From positions 238,512 through 302,511 of the forward strand of contig CANLUS010000006.1 of NCBI GenBank assembly GCA_947494325.1: a stretch of 64,000 bases of DNA, in the 5' to 3' direction. Shown here one piece after another: positions 1 through 8,769 of this stretch. The position numbers and the translations under genes were made by a program. The stretch comes from an uncultured Flavobacteriaceae bacterium. Its GTDB lineage: Bacteria > Bacteroidota > Bacteroidia > Flavobacteriales > Flavobacteriaceae. The number at the start of each line of letters is the position of its first letter. The first letter of the stretch is position 1. Under the pieces are notes generated by a model, which saw nothing but the letters and a program-made list of their open reading frames with translations, did no database searches and had not been told where the DNA came from.

Positions 1-1
1 A

Positions 2-892
2 CAAAATAGTAATATTGAACAACTTAAGAAATACTTTCCCAAGCTAAAAGTTGTTGCACGAGGTAGCAAAATTAAAATATATGGTGAAAAAGAGCTGCTA
101 GATGAGTTCGAAAAGAGGTTAAAAATGTTGATACAGCATTTTAATCGATATAATAAACTCGATGAAAATAGTATTGAGCGCTTGTTAACATCAAATGGTA
201 ATGAGTCTTCGTCTTCAAAAGCTGCTAGTGATGTATTGGTTCATGGTGTAAGCGGTAAATTGATCAAAGCCCAAACCGCAAATCAACGTAAGATGGTTGA
301 GATGATGAAAAAGAACGATATGTTGTTCGCCGTTGGTCCAGCGGGTACCGGTAAAACGTATACTGCAGTGGCATTAGCGGTTAAAGCACTAAAAGAAAAA
401 GAGGTGCGAAAGATAATTTTAACAAGGCCGGCTGTTGAATCGGGCGAAAATTTAGGCTTTTTGCCAGGTGACTTAAAGGAAAAGTTAGATCCATATATGC
501 AACCTTTGTATGATGCTTTACGGGATATGATTCCTTATGAGAAGTTAGATTCTTATATTGAAAGTGGAGTGATTCAGATCGCGCCATTAGCATTTATGAG
601 AGGAAGAACATTAGATAATGCTTTTGTTATTCTCGATGAGGCACAAAATACAACGCATTCGCAAATGAAAATGTTTTTGACTCGAATGGGTAAAAATGCC
701 AAGTTTGTGATTAATGGAGATCCTGGACAAATCGACCTGCCGAGAAAACAGGTTTCTGGATTAAAAGAATCATTATTGGCATTAAAAGATATTAAGGGAA
801 TTGCAATGATTTACCTTGACGATAAAGATGTTATACGACATCGTTTAGTAAAAGAAGTAATCGCAGCATATAAAAGTATTGAAACAGAGTAA
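2..892 (+). CDS. phoH: PhoH family ATPase, 5'-truncated by window edge
   Basis: The frame is open from the first bases of the window, so the gene starts upstream; the first in-frame ATG (125) is internal. The 296 visible residues start in the N-terminal PhoH region (NIEQLKKYFP), then carry the P-loop GPAGTGKT near residue 111 of the fragment and the Walker B motif ILDEAQN near residue 210, followed by the family GDPGQIDLP motif. PhoH proteins are cytoplasmic P-loop NTPases linked to RNA metabolism; the exact role is not settled. The TAA stop lies 3 bp before the purC ATG, so the two genes are probably co-transcribed. Family is certain; only the 5' end is missing. Confidence 0.95.
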   Translation, partial: QNSNIEQLKKYFPKLKVVARGSKIKIYGEKELLDEFEKRLKMLIQHFNRYNKLDENSIERLLTSNGNESSSSKAASDVLVHGVSGKLIKAQTANQRKMVEMMKKNDMLFAVGPAGTGKTYTAVALAVKALKEKEVRKIILTRPAVESGENLGFLPGDLKEKLDPYMQPLYDALRDMIPYEKLDSYIESGVIQIAPLAFMRGRTLDNAFVILDEAQNTTHSQMKMFLTRMGKNAKFVINGDPGQIDLPRKQVSGLKESLLALKDIKGIAMIYLDDKDVIRHRLVKEVIAAYKSIETE

Positions 893-895
893 TTG

Positions 896-1858
896 ATGAA
901 TACTATTAATAATACAGATTTTAATTTTCCCAATCAAAAATCGATATACAAAGGTAAAGTTCGGGAGGTATATACAATTAAAGATGAACTATTGGTAATG
1001 ATAGCCACCGACAGACTTTCAGCGTTTGACGTGATTTTACCTAGACAGATTCCGTTTAAAGGACAAATATTAAATCAGATAGCGGCTAAAATGATGGAGG
1101 CAACTTCAGATATTGTTCCTAATTGGATACTTGCTACTCCAGATCCAAATGTAGCCATCGGTCACCTATGCGAACCTTTTAAGGTTGAGATGGTGATTAG
1201 AGGTTATTTATCTGGTCATGCTGCACGCGAATATAAATTAGGTAAACGTCTACTTTGCGGTGTTCTTATGCCGGATGGAATGCAAGAAAATGATAAATTT
1301 CCTGAGCCTATTATCACACCTTCTACTAAAGCAGATAATGGAGAACATGATGAAGACATTTCTAGAGAGGAGATTCTCTCGAAAGGAATTGTCTCGGAAG
1401 CGGATTATATAATTTTAGAAGAATATACCAGAGCTCTATTTCAGAGAGGTTCGGAAATAGCTAAAGAACGGGGTTTAATTTTAGTAGATACGAAATATGA
1501 ATTTGGTAAAACAAAAGATGGTAAAATTGTCTTGATAGATGAAATACATACTCCCGATTCGTCACGCTACTTTTATATAGATGGTTATAGAGAAAGACAA
1601 GATAGGGGTGAAGCTCAAAAACAATTGTCTAAGGAATTTGTGCGTCAATGGTTAATTGCCAATGGTTTTCAAGGGAAGGAAGGACAAGAAGTCCCAGTTA
1701 TGAGAGACGAAAAAATTATTGAAATATCAGAACGGTATATTGAGTTATATGAAAATATTACTGGGGAAACTTTTGTTAAATCAGATACTTCCAATATCAT
1801 GGAAAGAATAGAGGCTAACGTACAAGACTTTTTGAGTTCATCGGTAAAGAACTTGTAA
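896..1858 (+). CDS. purC: Phosphoribosylaminoimidazole-succinocarboxamide synthase (SAICAR synthetase)
   Basis: PurC joins aspartate to CAIR using ATP to give SAICAR in de novo purine synthesis, in the cytoplasm. The 320-residue protein opens with the hallmark YKGKVREVY glycine/lysine-rich ATP-binding strand and ATDRLSAFD, and later contains the signatures [11 protein letters not shown] and [13 protein letters not shown]. Length fits the longer PurC form of Bacteroidota and eukaryotes rather than the roughly 240-residue E. coli type. An in-frame TTG at 893 precedes the ATG at 896; I chose the ATG. It follows phoH almost directly and precedes a small membrane protein, so an operon is likely. 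Confidence 0.96.
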   Translation: MNTINNTDFNFPNQKSIYKGKVREVYTIKDELLVMIATDRLSAFDVILPRQIPFKGQILNQIAAKMMEATSDIVPNWILATPDPNVAIGHLCEPFKVEMVIRGYLSGHAAREYKLGKRLLCGVLMPDGMQENDKFPEPIITPSTKADNGEHDEDISREEILSKGIVSEADYIILEEYTRALFQRGSEIAKERGLILVDTKYEFGKTKDGKIVLIDEIHTPDSSRYFYIDGYRERQDRGEAQKQLSKEFVRQWLIANGFQGKEGQEVPVMRDEKIIEISERYIELYENITGETFVKSDTSNIMERIEANVQDFLSSSVKNL

Positions 1859-1877
1859 GGGTATTAAATACTTTCAT

Positions 1878-2276
1878 ATGAACGATATTACATTAACTAC
1901 TCCAGGATTATTATTTTCTGCAATTTCGTTACTTCTTTTAGCATATACGAATAGGTTTTTGGCGCTAGCTGCTTTGATTCGAAAATTACATGCTGAGTAT
2001 CAATTAAATCCTGATAAATTAGTTTTGTACCAAATTAAAAATTTGCGAAAGCGCGTTCAACTAATTAAAAGTATGCAAATATGGGGTGTAGCGAGTCTTT
2101 TTTTATGCGTTTTGTGTATGTTTTTAATCTTTTCGGAGAATCAAGTAATTGGCACATGGATTTTCGGACTAGGTCTCTTGTTGTTACTTGTTTCACTCGG
2201 AATTTCAATAAAGGAAATACAAATATCGGTCAAGGCGCTTAATATGCACTTAAAAAATATGGATCAGGATGAATAA
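1878..2276 (+). CDS. DUF2721 family membrane protein
   Basis: This 132-residue protein has an N-terminal hydrophobic segment (about residues 8-30, LLFSAISLLLLAYTNRFLAL), a central basic amphipathic stretch (residues 35-65), and two further hydrophobic segments (about 67-85 and 92-110). The early signature NRFLALAALIRKL matches DUF2721 membrane proteins. Function is unknown. It starts 19 bp after purC and is probably the last gene of that operon. No clear terminator follows before the convergent gene at 3511. Confidence 0.75.
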   Translation: MNDITLTTPGLLFSAISLLLLAYTNRFLALAALIRKLHAEYQLNPDKLVLYQIKNLRKRVQLIKSMQIWGVASLFLCVLCMFLIFSENQVIGTWIFGLGLLLLLVSLGISIKEIQISVKALNMHLKNMDQDE

Positions 2277-2311
2277 CTGATAGATAGGTATTCTCAGGCT
2301 CAATAGAAAAT

Positions 2312-3511
2312 TTATAAAATTCCTATTTCGACCATACACTGCTTCATTTCTTCATAAGTACGTTCAATATCATTATCTAATCCAATAGAAAAACGAATCA
2401 AGCCGTCTGTTAATCCCATTTCTTCTTGTTCTTCTTCAGGAATTTCCGAAGATGTAGAAGTGCCAGGTGCAGAAAATAAGGTCTTGTAAAAGCCTAAACT
2501 CACTGCCAAGTATCCTAAATTTCTGTGCTGCATTAATTCCATGAGTTCATTGGCTTTTTCTAAAGAGCCGACATCAAGGGTAAGCATTCCTCCGAAGCCA
2601 TATTCTACATTCATCATTTTTTTAAACAGCTCATGCGAAGGATGAGAGGCTAACCCAGGATATACTGTTTTGATGCCATCATCTTCAAATTTTTTCGCTA
2701 AGTAGGCTCCGTTAGCACTATGCTGCTTCATTCTTATATGTAATGTTCGTAAATTTTTTAAGACAGACGCTGCTCTTAAACTATCCATAGTCGATCCCAA
2801 AAGCATACAAGCTCCATCATTCACATTACGCAATTCATCTATAAATTCTTGGGTACCGCAAACAACGCCTCCCACAGTGTCAGACGAGCCATTAATAAAC
2901 TTGGTTAAACTATGAATTACCACGTCGGCGCCTAATTTTATTGGAGACACAGAGAGGGGAGAAAATGTATTGTCAACTACAAGTTTTAGATTGTATTTTT
3001 TTGCCAAAGTTGCAAGTCCTTGAATATCTGCAACTTCTAATAAAGGATTACTAACAGTCTCACAATAAATCACTTTTGTTTTATCGGTAATTGACGCTTC
3101 TACAGCAGCCAGTTTTGTTATGTCTACGAATGAAGTTTGAATAGATAATTTGGGAGTGAAATTCTTTAAAAAGGCATAGGTACCACCATAGATTGTTCTG
3201 CTAGAAACGATATGATCACCAGCATCACATAGTTGTAATAATACAGGTGTAATTGCTCCCATTCCTGAGGCTGTTACGTTAGCGGTTTCGGTTCCTTCCA
3301 TTGCCGCCAAAGCTTCTCCAAGATATAAATTTGAGGGAGTCGAATGACGCGAATACAAATAACAGCCGTCAGCGTTACCTTCAAATGTATCGAACATTGT
3401 TTTTGCAGATAAAAAAGTATAGGTAGAAGAGTCTGATATTGATGGGTTTACACCTCCAAATTCTCCAAAATATTGTAGATCTTGTATTTTGTTTGCTGGC
3501 TTAAATTTCAT
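2312..3511 (-). CDS. Cys/Met metabolism PLP-dependent enzyme (gamma-lyase / gamma-synthase family)
   Basis: A 399-residue fold-type I PLP enzyme of the trans-sulfuration family. Visible landmarks are the tetramer-type phosphate contact YSR (residues 53-55), ASGMGA (81-86), the pyridine-ring Asp in VVDNTF (D180), and the Schiff-base lysine in SLTKF (K204). The family includes methionine gamma-lyase, cystathionine gamma-lyase/synthase and O-acetylhomoserine sulfhydrylase. The cysteine of classical methionine gamma-lyases (YGCT) is glycine here (YGGT, residues 108-111), which argues against a classical Mgl, so substrate is left open. It is divergent from an Lrp/AsnC regulator with repeated palindromes between them, suggesting amino-acid-responsive control. 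Confidence 0.85.
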   Translation of the reverse strand: MKFKPANKIQDLQYFGEFGGVNPSISDSSTYTFLSAKTMFDTFEGNADGCYLYSRHSTPSNLYLGEALAAMEGTETANVTASGMGAITPVLLQLCDAGDHIVSSRTIYGGTYAFLKNFTPKLSIQTSFVDITKLAAVEASITDKTKVIYCETVSNPLLEVADIQGLATLAKKYNLKLVVDNTFSPLSVSPIKLGADVVIHSLTKFINGSSDTVGGVVCGTQEFIDELRNVNDGACMLLGSTMDSLRAASVLKNLRTLHIRMKQHSANGAYLAKKFEDDGIKTVYPGLASHPSHELFKKMMNVEYGFGGMLTLDVGSLEKANELMELMQHRNLGYLAVSLGFYKTLFSAPGTSTSSEIPEEEQEEMGLTDGLIRFSIGLDNDIERTYEEMKQCMVEIGIL

Positions 3512-3572
3512 TATATTAATTTTATGCTAAATAACAATTATGTAGATTTAAAATCAATGAATGTAGTTAAAT

Positions 3573-3623
3573 TTAGATATATAATCTATAATTATTTATA
3601 AATTAGATATATTTTCTATAAAT
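3573..3623. promoter_or_regulatory. Two palindromic half-operator copies 30 bp apart, likely Lrp-type binding region
   Basis: TTAGATATATAATCTATAA begins at 3573 and TTAGATATATTTTCTATAA at 3603, exactly 30 bp apart (about three helical turns). Each is an inverted repeat with arms TAGA/TCTA or TAGAT/ATCTA. They lie between the PLP enzyme and the Lrp/AsnC gene. Spaced palindromes on one DNA face suit oligomeric Lrp-family proteins. The second copy overlaps the putative -7 box of the regulator, which suggests autoregulation. Binding is inferred. Confidence 0.55.
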
Positions 3624-3626
3624 TTG
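3619..3626 (+). promoter_or_regulatory. Putative -7 box (TAAATTTG) for the Lrp/AsnC gene
   Basis: TAAATTTG matches the Bacteroidota -7 consensus TAnnTTTG and sits 34 bp before the ATG at 3661. No good -33 TTG lies at the usual distance, so the call rests on the -7 box and position. Confidence 0.4.
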
Positions 3627-3660
3627 ATTCGTTTTAATAATTGTTAGAAAAATATTCACA

Positions 3661-4119
3661 ATGGAATTTGATCATATAGACAGAAAACTACTTTACTTTC
3701 TTCAAACGGATAGCAAGCTAACCACAAAGAACCTATCTCATCAACTTAATTTATCGGTAACGGCAGTGTATGAACGGATAAAAAAATTAGAAAGATCTGG
3801 TGTTATAGAACAATATGTTGCGGTCATTAACAAGGAAAAAGCAAATAAGTCTTTTATTGTGTTTTGCCATATTAAGCTCATTCAGCACAGTAATGAATAT
3901 ATTACGAAGTTTGAATCTGAAGTGATACGTTTGAACGAAGTGTTAGAATGTTTCAATGTTAGTGGTGATTATGACTATATTTTGAAAGTGGTGGTGAAAA
4001 ACATGAAGGCTTATCGTGAGTTTATCAATGAGAAGCTTACAAAAATACAATACATAGGTAGCACTCATAGCACATTTATTATCAGTGAACTAAAATATAG
4101 TACTCGAGTAGAGGTATAA
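3661..4119 (+). CDS. Lrp/AsnC family transcriptional regulator
   Basis: A 152-residue protein with the standard two-part Lrp layout: an N-terminal winged helix-turn-helix (residues 1-60, DHIDRKLLYFLQ then LSVTAVYERIKKLERSGVI) and a C-terminal RAM ligand-binding/oligomerisation domain (about 65-145, including VSGDYDYILKVVV). Such regulators respond to amino acids and often control an adjacent divergent gene. Here the partner is the PLP sulfur-amino-acid enzyme, with two spaced palindromes in the shared intergenic region. It ends at a bidirectional terminator. Confidence 0.92.
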   Translation: MEFDHIDRKLLYFLQTDSKLTTKNLSHQLNLSVTAVYERIKKLERSGVIEQYVAVINKEKANKSFIVFCHIKLIQHSNEYITKFESEVIRLNEVLECFNVSGDYDYILKVVVKNMKAYREFINEKLTKIQYIGSTHSTFIISELKYSTRVEV

Positions 4120-4120
4120 A

Positions 4121-4146
4121 AAAAGCCTCGAAATTTTCGAGGCTTT
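4121..4146. terminator. Bidirectional intrinsic terminator
   Basis: A 12-bp perfect stem (AAAGCCTCGAAA, 4122-4133, with TTTCGAGGCTTT, 4135-4146) separates the convergent Lrp gene and M1 peptidase gene. Read on the minus strand the hairpin is followed by seven T residues, so it is strongest for the peptidase gene; the plus-strand T tract is short. Confidence 0.85.
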
Positions 4147-4152
4147 AAAAGT

Positions 4153-6414
4153 TTAATTTTTCAATTCTTTTTTAAATGAATCGAATTGTGAGTCTTGTTT
4201 TTTCTTGGGCCAACTGTTATTGGTCACATCAATATCGGCAGTTTCAAGATCGGGATCTACAATGATATTGGTTATCTTCTTTGCAGTCGCATATACTTTT
4301 TTCACTTCTTTATCATTCTTATTCCATACTTGTGCAGGATATTTTTTTCGTTCTTTAGTACCATCTTCATACGTCAATTCAACGATTAAAGGTAATACGA
4401 GTCCTCCAGGTTTTTCATAAGTGACTTCATAAAAATAATTTGGAATTTCTTTGAGTTCTGCTTTTTGAGCATCGGTCATTGAAGCCATATGTTTTTTAAT
4501 GACATCAATATCTGTTGCCTTTTTAGCATCTTTACTTGTGGCAGGATCTCCTTCTGCGTAAAAAACCAATTTATTTTTATATTCTTCTAACGGTAAATTG
4601 AATCTTTTTAAGTCAGCGATTGCCTTTTCTGTTGGCTTATCTGTAGTATAGTAGCTTTTAACGGACTTAACGCCAACGTCACTATAATCTGTAGTATAAA
4701 ACCATCCTCTCCAAAACCAATCCAGGTCCATTGCTGAAGCATCTTCCATTGTTCTGAAGAAATCTGCAGGTGTTGGATGTTTAAATTTCCATCTTCTCGA
4801 ATAGGTTCTAAAAGCTTCATCGAATAGTTCAGGCCCCATAATCGTTTGACGCAGCATATATAATCCTGCAGCTGGTTTTGTATAGGCATTTGGTCCAAAA
4901 TTATATACATTGTCTCCTTGAGTCATAATTGGTGATAAACGATCTTGATCGATACTCATATAGCGAACAATGTCTTTTGGTAAGTTACCTGTGTCGAAAT
5001 TAGGATCATAATCTAATTCTGCTAAAATTTCAACAAAAGAGTTAATACCTTCATCCATCCATGTCCACTGGCGCTCATCTGAATTCACAATCATTGGAAA
5101 GAAATTATGACCAACTTCATGAGTAATTACACCGATCATTCCGTTTTTCACTCTATCAGAATAGGTACCATCAGCTTTTGGTCTTCCGTAATTAAAGCAA
5201 ATCATTGGATATTCCATTCCTTGTCTTGCAGCATGAACAGAGATCGCCTTGCTATAAGGATAATCGAAAGTCAATTTCGAATATTCTTCTAAAGTATTTG
5301 CAACAACTCTAGTCGAATGTTCTTCCCATAGAGGGTTTCCTTCTTTTGGATATAAAGAAACGGCCATAACTGATTTACCGTTGATGTTAACGGCCATAGC
5401 ATCCCAAATATATTTACGTGAAGAAGCAAAGGCAAAATCACGCACATTCTTGGCGTTAAAATGCCATGTTTTGGTTTTAGTCGTACGTCCTTTTTCAGCT
5501 TTTTCAGCTTCTTCTTGCGTCACAATAAAAACAGGATCTTTGAATGACTTTCTGGCTTGCGCAAAACGTTTCCGTTGTTCTTTGGTAAGCACATCTTTTT
5601 CGTTTTGTAATTCACCAGTAGCATCTACAATATGATCAGCAGGAACTGTTAATTTAACATCGTAATCTCCAAATTCTAAGGCCCACTCGCTACGGCCCCA
5701 GAATTGCATATTTTGCCAACCTTCCACATTATCATAAACTGCTAACCTTGGAAAGAATTGGGCAATGGTATAGTTGTTATTTCCATCAGGAAAAGGTTCG
5801 TAACCTGAGCGACCACCTACTTCAATATACGGAGGCATATTAAACCACCATTTCATTTTAAATACGAAAGTGCCACCACTAGCCAGAGGAGTTGGTAAAT
5901 TAATTTTCATCATTGTGCGATTCACCATATGGCTCAAATCTTTTCCTTGGGCATCCTTCACATAATCAATATTGAAACCCCCATCAAAAGGTTCCTTTAG
6001 ATAAGAATTAGTAAAGCTAATCGGACCATTAAAGGCATTTCTAAAACTGCTTGATTGCGCGTCGGGTGTTTTAGAGTCTCTTGCTCTCATGTTTTGATCT
6101 AACTGTACCCATAGATATTCTAAATTGTCTTTAGAATTGTTTTTATAAGTAATTGTCTGTTCTCCGAAAAGCTTATTGGTTTTTTCATCGATAGAAATAT
6201 TCATAACATAATCTACCTTCTGCTGCGTATATTCGTGACCAGGAGCACCAGATGCAGTGTGCTGATTATTAGGATCTGGCAACTCTTGTTTTAGTTGTCT
6301 GAACTTACTTGTGTCACCGTGTCCCGGTTTTCTCTCTTTTTTTTCAGTTTCTTGCGCAAATGCTGCGACACTGATGAAAAGAAATGAAAGGAATAAATAA
6401 CCTAATTTTTTCAT
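4153..6414 (-). CDS. Exported M1 family zinc metallopeptidase
   Basis: A 753-residue gluzincin aminopeptidase-like protein. Residues 1-20 (MKKLGYLFLSFLFISVAAFA) form a signal peptide. The zinc site is HEVGH (about 432-436) with the downstream ligand glutamate in WMDEGINSF (about 455), the classic M1 HExxH-18-E arrangement. The N-terminal 300 residues form the beta-rich M1 saddle domain. The usual GxMEN exopeptidase motif appears as GMEYP (about residue 400), a variant seen in this Bacteroidota subgroup. It probably degrades peptides in the periplasm or at the surface. It lies 69 bp downstream of a DUF6702-like exported protein in the same orientation. Confidence 0.9.
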   Translation of the reverse strand: MKKLGYLFLSFLFISVAAFAQETEKKERKPGHGDTSKFRQLKQELPDPNNQHTASGAPGHEYTQQKVDYVMNISIDEKTNKLFGEQTITYKNNSKDNLEYLWVQLDQNMRARDSKTPDAQSSSFRNAFNGPISFTNSYLKEPFDGGFNIDYVKDAQGKDLSHMVNRTMMKINLPTPLASGGTFVFKMKWWFNMPPYIEVGGRSGYEPFPDGNNNYTIAQFFPRLAVYDNVEGWQNMQFWGRSEWALEFGDYDVKLTVPADHIVDATGELQNEKDVLTKEQRKRFAQARKSFKDPVFIVTQEEAEKAEKGRTTKTKTWHFNAKNVRDFAFASSRKYIWDAMAVNINGKSVMAVSLYPKEGNPLWEEHSTRVVANTLEEYSKLTFDYPYSKAISVHAARQGMEYPMICFNYGRPKADGTYSDRVKNGMIGVITHEVGHNFFPMIVNSDERQWTWMDEGINSFVEILAELDYDPNFDTGNLPKDIVRYMSIDQDRLSPIMTQGDNVYNFGPNAYTKPAAGLYMLRQTIMGPELFDEAFRTYSRRWKFKHPTPADFFRTMEDASAMDLDWFWRGWFYTTDYSDVGVKSVKSYYTTDKPTEKAIADLKRFNLPLEEYKNKLVFYAEGDPATSKDAKKATDIDVIKKHMASMTDAQKAELKEIPNYFYEVTYEKPGGLVLPLIVELTYEDGTKERKKYPAQVWNKNDKEVKKVYATAKKITNIIVDPDLETADIDVTNNSWPKKKQDSQFDSFKKELKN

Positions 6415-6483
6415 TTTTTATATTGTTTTTTAAAAATTTCTGCTCGAAAATACTCAATTTTAATCTAGCTATGTTAATTTATG

Positions 6484-6975
6484 TTAAAACTTTAACAAAT
6501 CTTTATCACTCTCTTTCGAGAGGATAAATGACTTCTTTTTATCATTAATATTTAATTTTATAATATTTTGTTGCTCGTCAAATTGATCCACCAAGATTCT
6601 ATTTTGTATTTCTATGGATTTTATTTCACTGATGTTCTCAATTTCGGCAAATAGGTAAACAACATCGGTTTCATATTTTTTACCGAGGTAATTGAAGGAT
6701 GTGGCCTTTTTGTTAATAGTAACCTTCAGTAAATCAGTTATATACATATTGATGTATTTATCAACATCTTTTGACTCTTGTTTTGTAGCCAATTCAAAAG
6801 ATCTCGAATTCTTATCATTTAATGCAGTCTCTAAGTCATCAATAAAAATTCGGGCTGTAATCTGTACGGATTTTGAGTCTTTGATATAATCAACTTTGGT
6901 AAGACTTAGGTAATATTTATGTGATTGAAATGCAAATAGAGGAATCAATAATAATAAAAGACAATATTTTTTCAT
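6484..6975 (-). CDS. Exported DUF6702-like protein
   Basis: A 163-residue protein with a signal peptide (MKKYCLLLLLIPLFAFQ) and the pattern HKYYLSLTKVDYI followed by ITARIFIDDLETAL, which I recognise as DUF6702, a small exported family often encoded beside M1 peptidases in Bacteroidota. No catalytic motif is visible. The mature part alternates beta strands and looks like a small periplasmic beta domain. It is upstream of the M1 peptidase on the same strand. The function is unknown. Confidence 0.65.
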   Translation of the reverse strand: MKKYCLLLLLIPLFAFQSHKYYLSLTKVDYIKDSKSVQITARIFIDDLETALNDKNSRSFELATKQESKDVDKYINMYITDLLKVTINKKATSFNYLGKKYETDVVYLFAEIENISEIKSIEIQNRILVDQFDEQQNIIKLNINDKKKSFILSKESDKDLLKF

Positions 6976-7044
6976 TCGTTTTATATCAGATTGTAAAAGT
7001 AAAAATTTATCTGTAGAAATGACAATACAATGATTGTTCCACTT

Positions 7045-7827
7045 TTAATTTTGATCTTTTAAAGTTTTCAAAAAATTGGGACTTTCTTTTATGAAAATAT
7101 CAATTACTTCTAACTTCCGATTTTTACTTAATAAATAATCTATGTTTTTGCTATCGCAGAATTGAATAAAAGTATCAATTTCTTGAACCGGGATTTTTAG
7201 AGTTTTAATAAAGAAGGAATCTGTTAAGTGTGCCCTAATATTTTGCCGTTGTTCTTTTTTAAATGCTTCATTTTTATCTCTTTGTAAAAGGCTTGTTAAT
7301 TTTCTGTCTTTTTTTCTGTCACCAGAAATAATATAATAGAGATTATCAATACCACCAGCGCCACCAATAAGCGTAAGTAAAACGGCAACTGGTAAACTTG
7401 CTTTCGTATGAGCATTCAATCGACTTTCTACTTTTGTTAACGGTTTTTTGCCTGCATTTGGTAAGCCTAAGTCTCCTGCTATATTCCGTCGTTTTTCTAT
7501 GGTCACTTCGTCGAGAGAATTGATTTCTTTTTCTAAAATTATTTTCAAATTTAATGATTTGATATTTAGATCATTAATTATAATTACTTTGTTTTTAAAT
7601 TGAACTGATGAAATCAATAATTCATCGTTCTCTTTAACTGGAATTTCGAAGATTCCATTTGTACTGCTTATAGTTGCTTTTTTTGAAGTTTTATTGATTA
7701 CATGAATGTTCTCTAATGAAATAGAATCACTATAAATCTGACCTGTAATTAAGACTCTTTTTTGTTGAGCCGAAACATCCAAACAAACAAGTATAACGAG
7801 AAAATAAAAAATAAGATTACTTTTCAT
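7045..7827 (-). CDS. Exported carboxypeptidase-like regulatory-domain protein (copy 2)
   Basis: A 260-residue exported protein: signal peptide (residues 1-20), then a CarboxypepD_reg-like beta-sandwich (about 22-105, with the typical pattern GQIYSDSISLENIHVINKTSKKATISSTNG), then a mixed, lysine-rich helical region of unknown type. Such domains are common plug-like or accessory modules in Bacteroidota envelope proteins, but no TonB barrel follows here. Its start overlaps the 3' end of the preceding paralogue by 11 bp, so the two are translationally coupled. The function is unknown. Confidence 0.7.
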   Translation of the reverse strand: MKSNLIFYFLVILVCLDVSAQQKRVLITGQIYSDSISLENIHVINKTSKKATISSTNGIFEIPVKENDELLISSVQFKNKVIIINDLNIKSLNLKIILEKEINSLDEVTIEKRRNIAGDLGLPNAGKKPLTKVESRLNAHTKASLPVAVLLTLIGGAGGIDNLYYIISGDRKKDRKLTSLLQRDKNEAFKKEQRQNIRAHLTDSFFIKTLKIPVQEIDTFIQFCDSKNIDYLLSKNRKLEVIDIFIKESPNFLKTLKDQN

Positions 7828-8650
7828 CTTTTAGGTCTTTTAGATAAAATTTACTCTGTTCAATTAGTATATCAATGGCTTCAATTTTCTTACCGTCGAT
7901 GTACTTTTTAATAACCCCTGTCGGTTTACAATATTTTATAAAATTATCAATATTTTTTGATGAAATTTTTAGAGCATCAACAAAGAAATTATCTCCCAAA
8001 TCATTTCTGATTTGATCACCACCGTTTAGAAGCTGTAGATCATATTTTTTCTGTTCTTTTTTTCTGATACGTTTTTTTCTCCCAATTTTAGAAACCTCTT
8101 TTCCGAGACCTGACAAAAGCCCCAAAATATTACCTTGAGCCGCTTGCTCAGTTGGATCTGTGAGTTTTCTTGAGCTCGGGGCTTTTTCTTTATCTATTGC
8201 ATCAAAGTCATCAACAATTCTCATATCTACCTTCCATGGTTTTTTTAATGTTTCATTTATTTCATCCTTGATAACGGTATTTGAAGCATCATTTTTTAAA
8301 TTACCCGAGAGATCATGCTCTTTAATAGTAACAACATTCAATTTATTGATGCTAAGTTTTAAATTTATGATAAGTTGAAGATTATTCATGTGATTTCCAT
8401 CAATTATAATTTTTTGAGTTTCATATTGAATATCCGAAATTAACAAGGTGTCATTTTTTTTTATGGGTATCCTAAATTCTCCATATCTATTACTGATGGT
8501 CCCTTTTCTTGAATTCAAATTAAATATATGCACGTCCTTAGTCGGAATTGAATCTGATACAATTTTACCAAAAAGAATTTTTCTCTCATTTTGAGAAAAA
8601 GAATAGAAACTAAGAAAAATAAAAAGAGGAATGAGTAGTTTTTTTGGCAT
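7817..8650 (-). CDS. Exported carboxypeptidase-like regulatory-domain protein (copy 1)
   Basis: A 277-residue paralogue of the following gene. It has a signal peptide (MPKKLLIPLFIFLSFYSFS), a CarboxypepD_reg-like domain (about 24-105, GKIVSDSIPTKDVHIFNL then GTISNRYGEF), and a C-terminal charged region ending in the same pattern as its neighbour (an NFIKY/TFIQF segment and a D-I-L/F-I-E/K-S tail). The pair probably arose by tandem duplication. Function is not known. Confidence 0.7.
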   Translation of the reverse strand: MPKKLLIPLFIFLSFYSFSQNERKILFGKIVSDSIPTKDVHIFNLNSRKGTISNRYGEFRIPIKKNDTLLISDIQYETQKIIIDGNHMNNLQLIINLKLSINKLNVVTIKEHDLSGNLKNDASNTVIKDEINETLKKPWKVDMRIVDDFDAIDKEKAPSSRKLTDPTEQAAQGNILGLLSGLGKEVSKIGRKKRIRKKEQKKYDLQLLNGGDQIRNDLGDNFFVDALKISSKNIDNFIKYCKPTGVIKKYIDGKKIEAIDILIEQSKFYLKDLKDEK

Positions 8651-8716
8651 ATAATTTACTTGGTCTACAAATTAACCGATACAAGTCATAAATAATTATT
8701 AAAATTAGTGTAAATT

Positions 8717-8747
8717 TTTGTTAAAGATTCGTGTTGTCTTACTTTTG
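8717..8747 (+). promoter_or_regulatory. Bacteroidota-type promoter for pepE
   Basis: TTTG (8717-8720, -33) and TACTTTTG (8740-8747, matching TAnnTTTG) are separated by 19 bp, within the range for Bacteroidota housekeeping promoters. The -7 box lies 22 bp before the preferred pepE ATG at 8770. This is the best promoter match in the window. Confidence 0.75.
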
Positions 8748-8769
8748 AATTTCTGCTAATTTAATGTTC

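Noticed and set aside
893..895. TTG as purC start
   Set aside because: The adjacent ATG at 896 is the more common start and gives a standard N-terminus.
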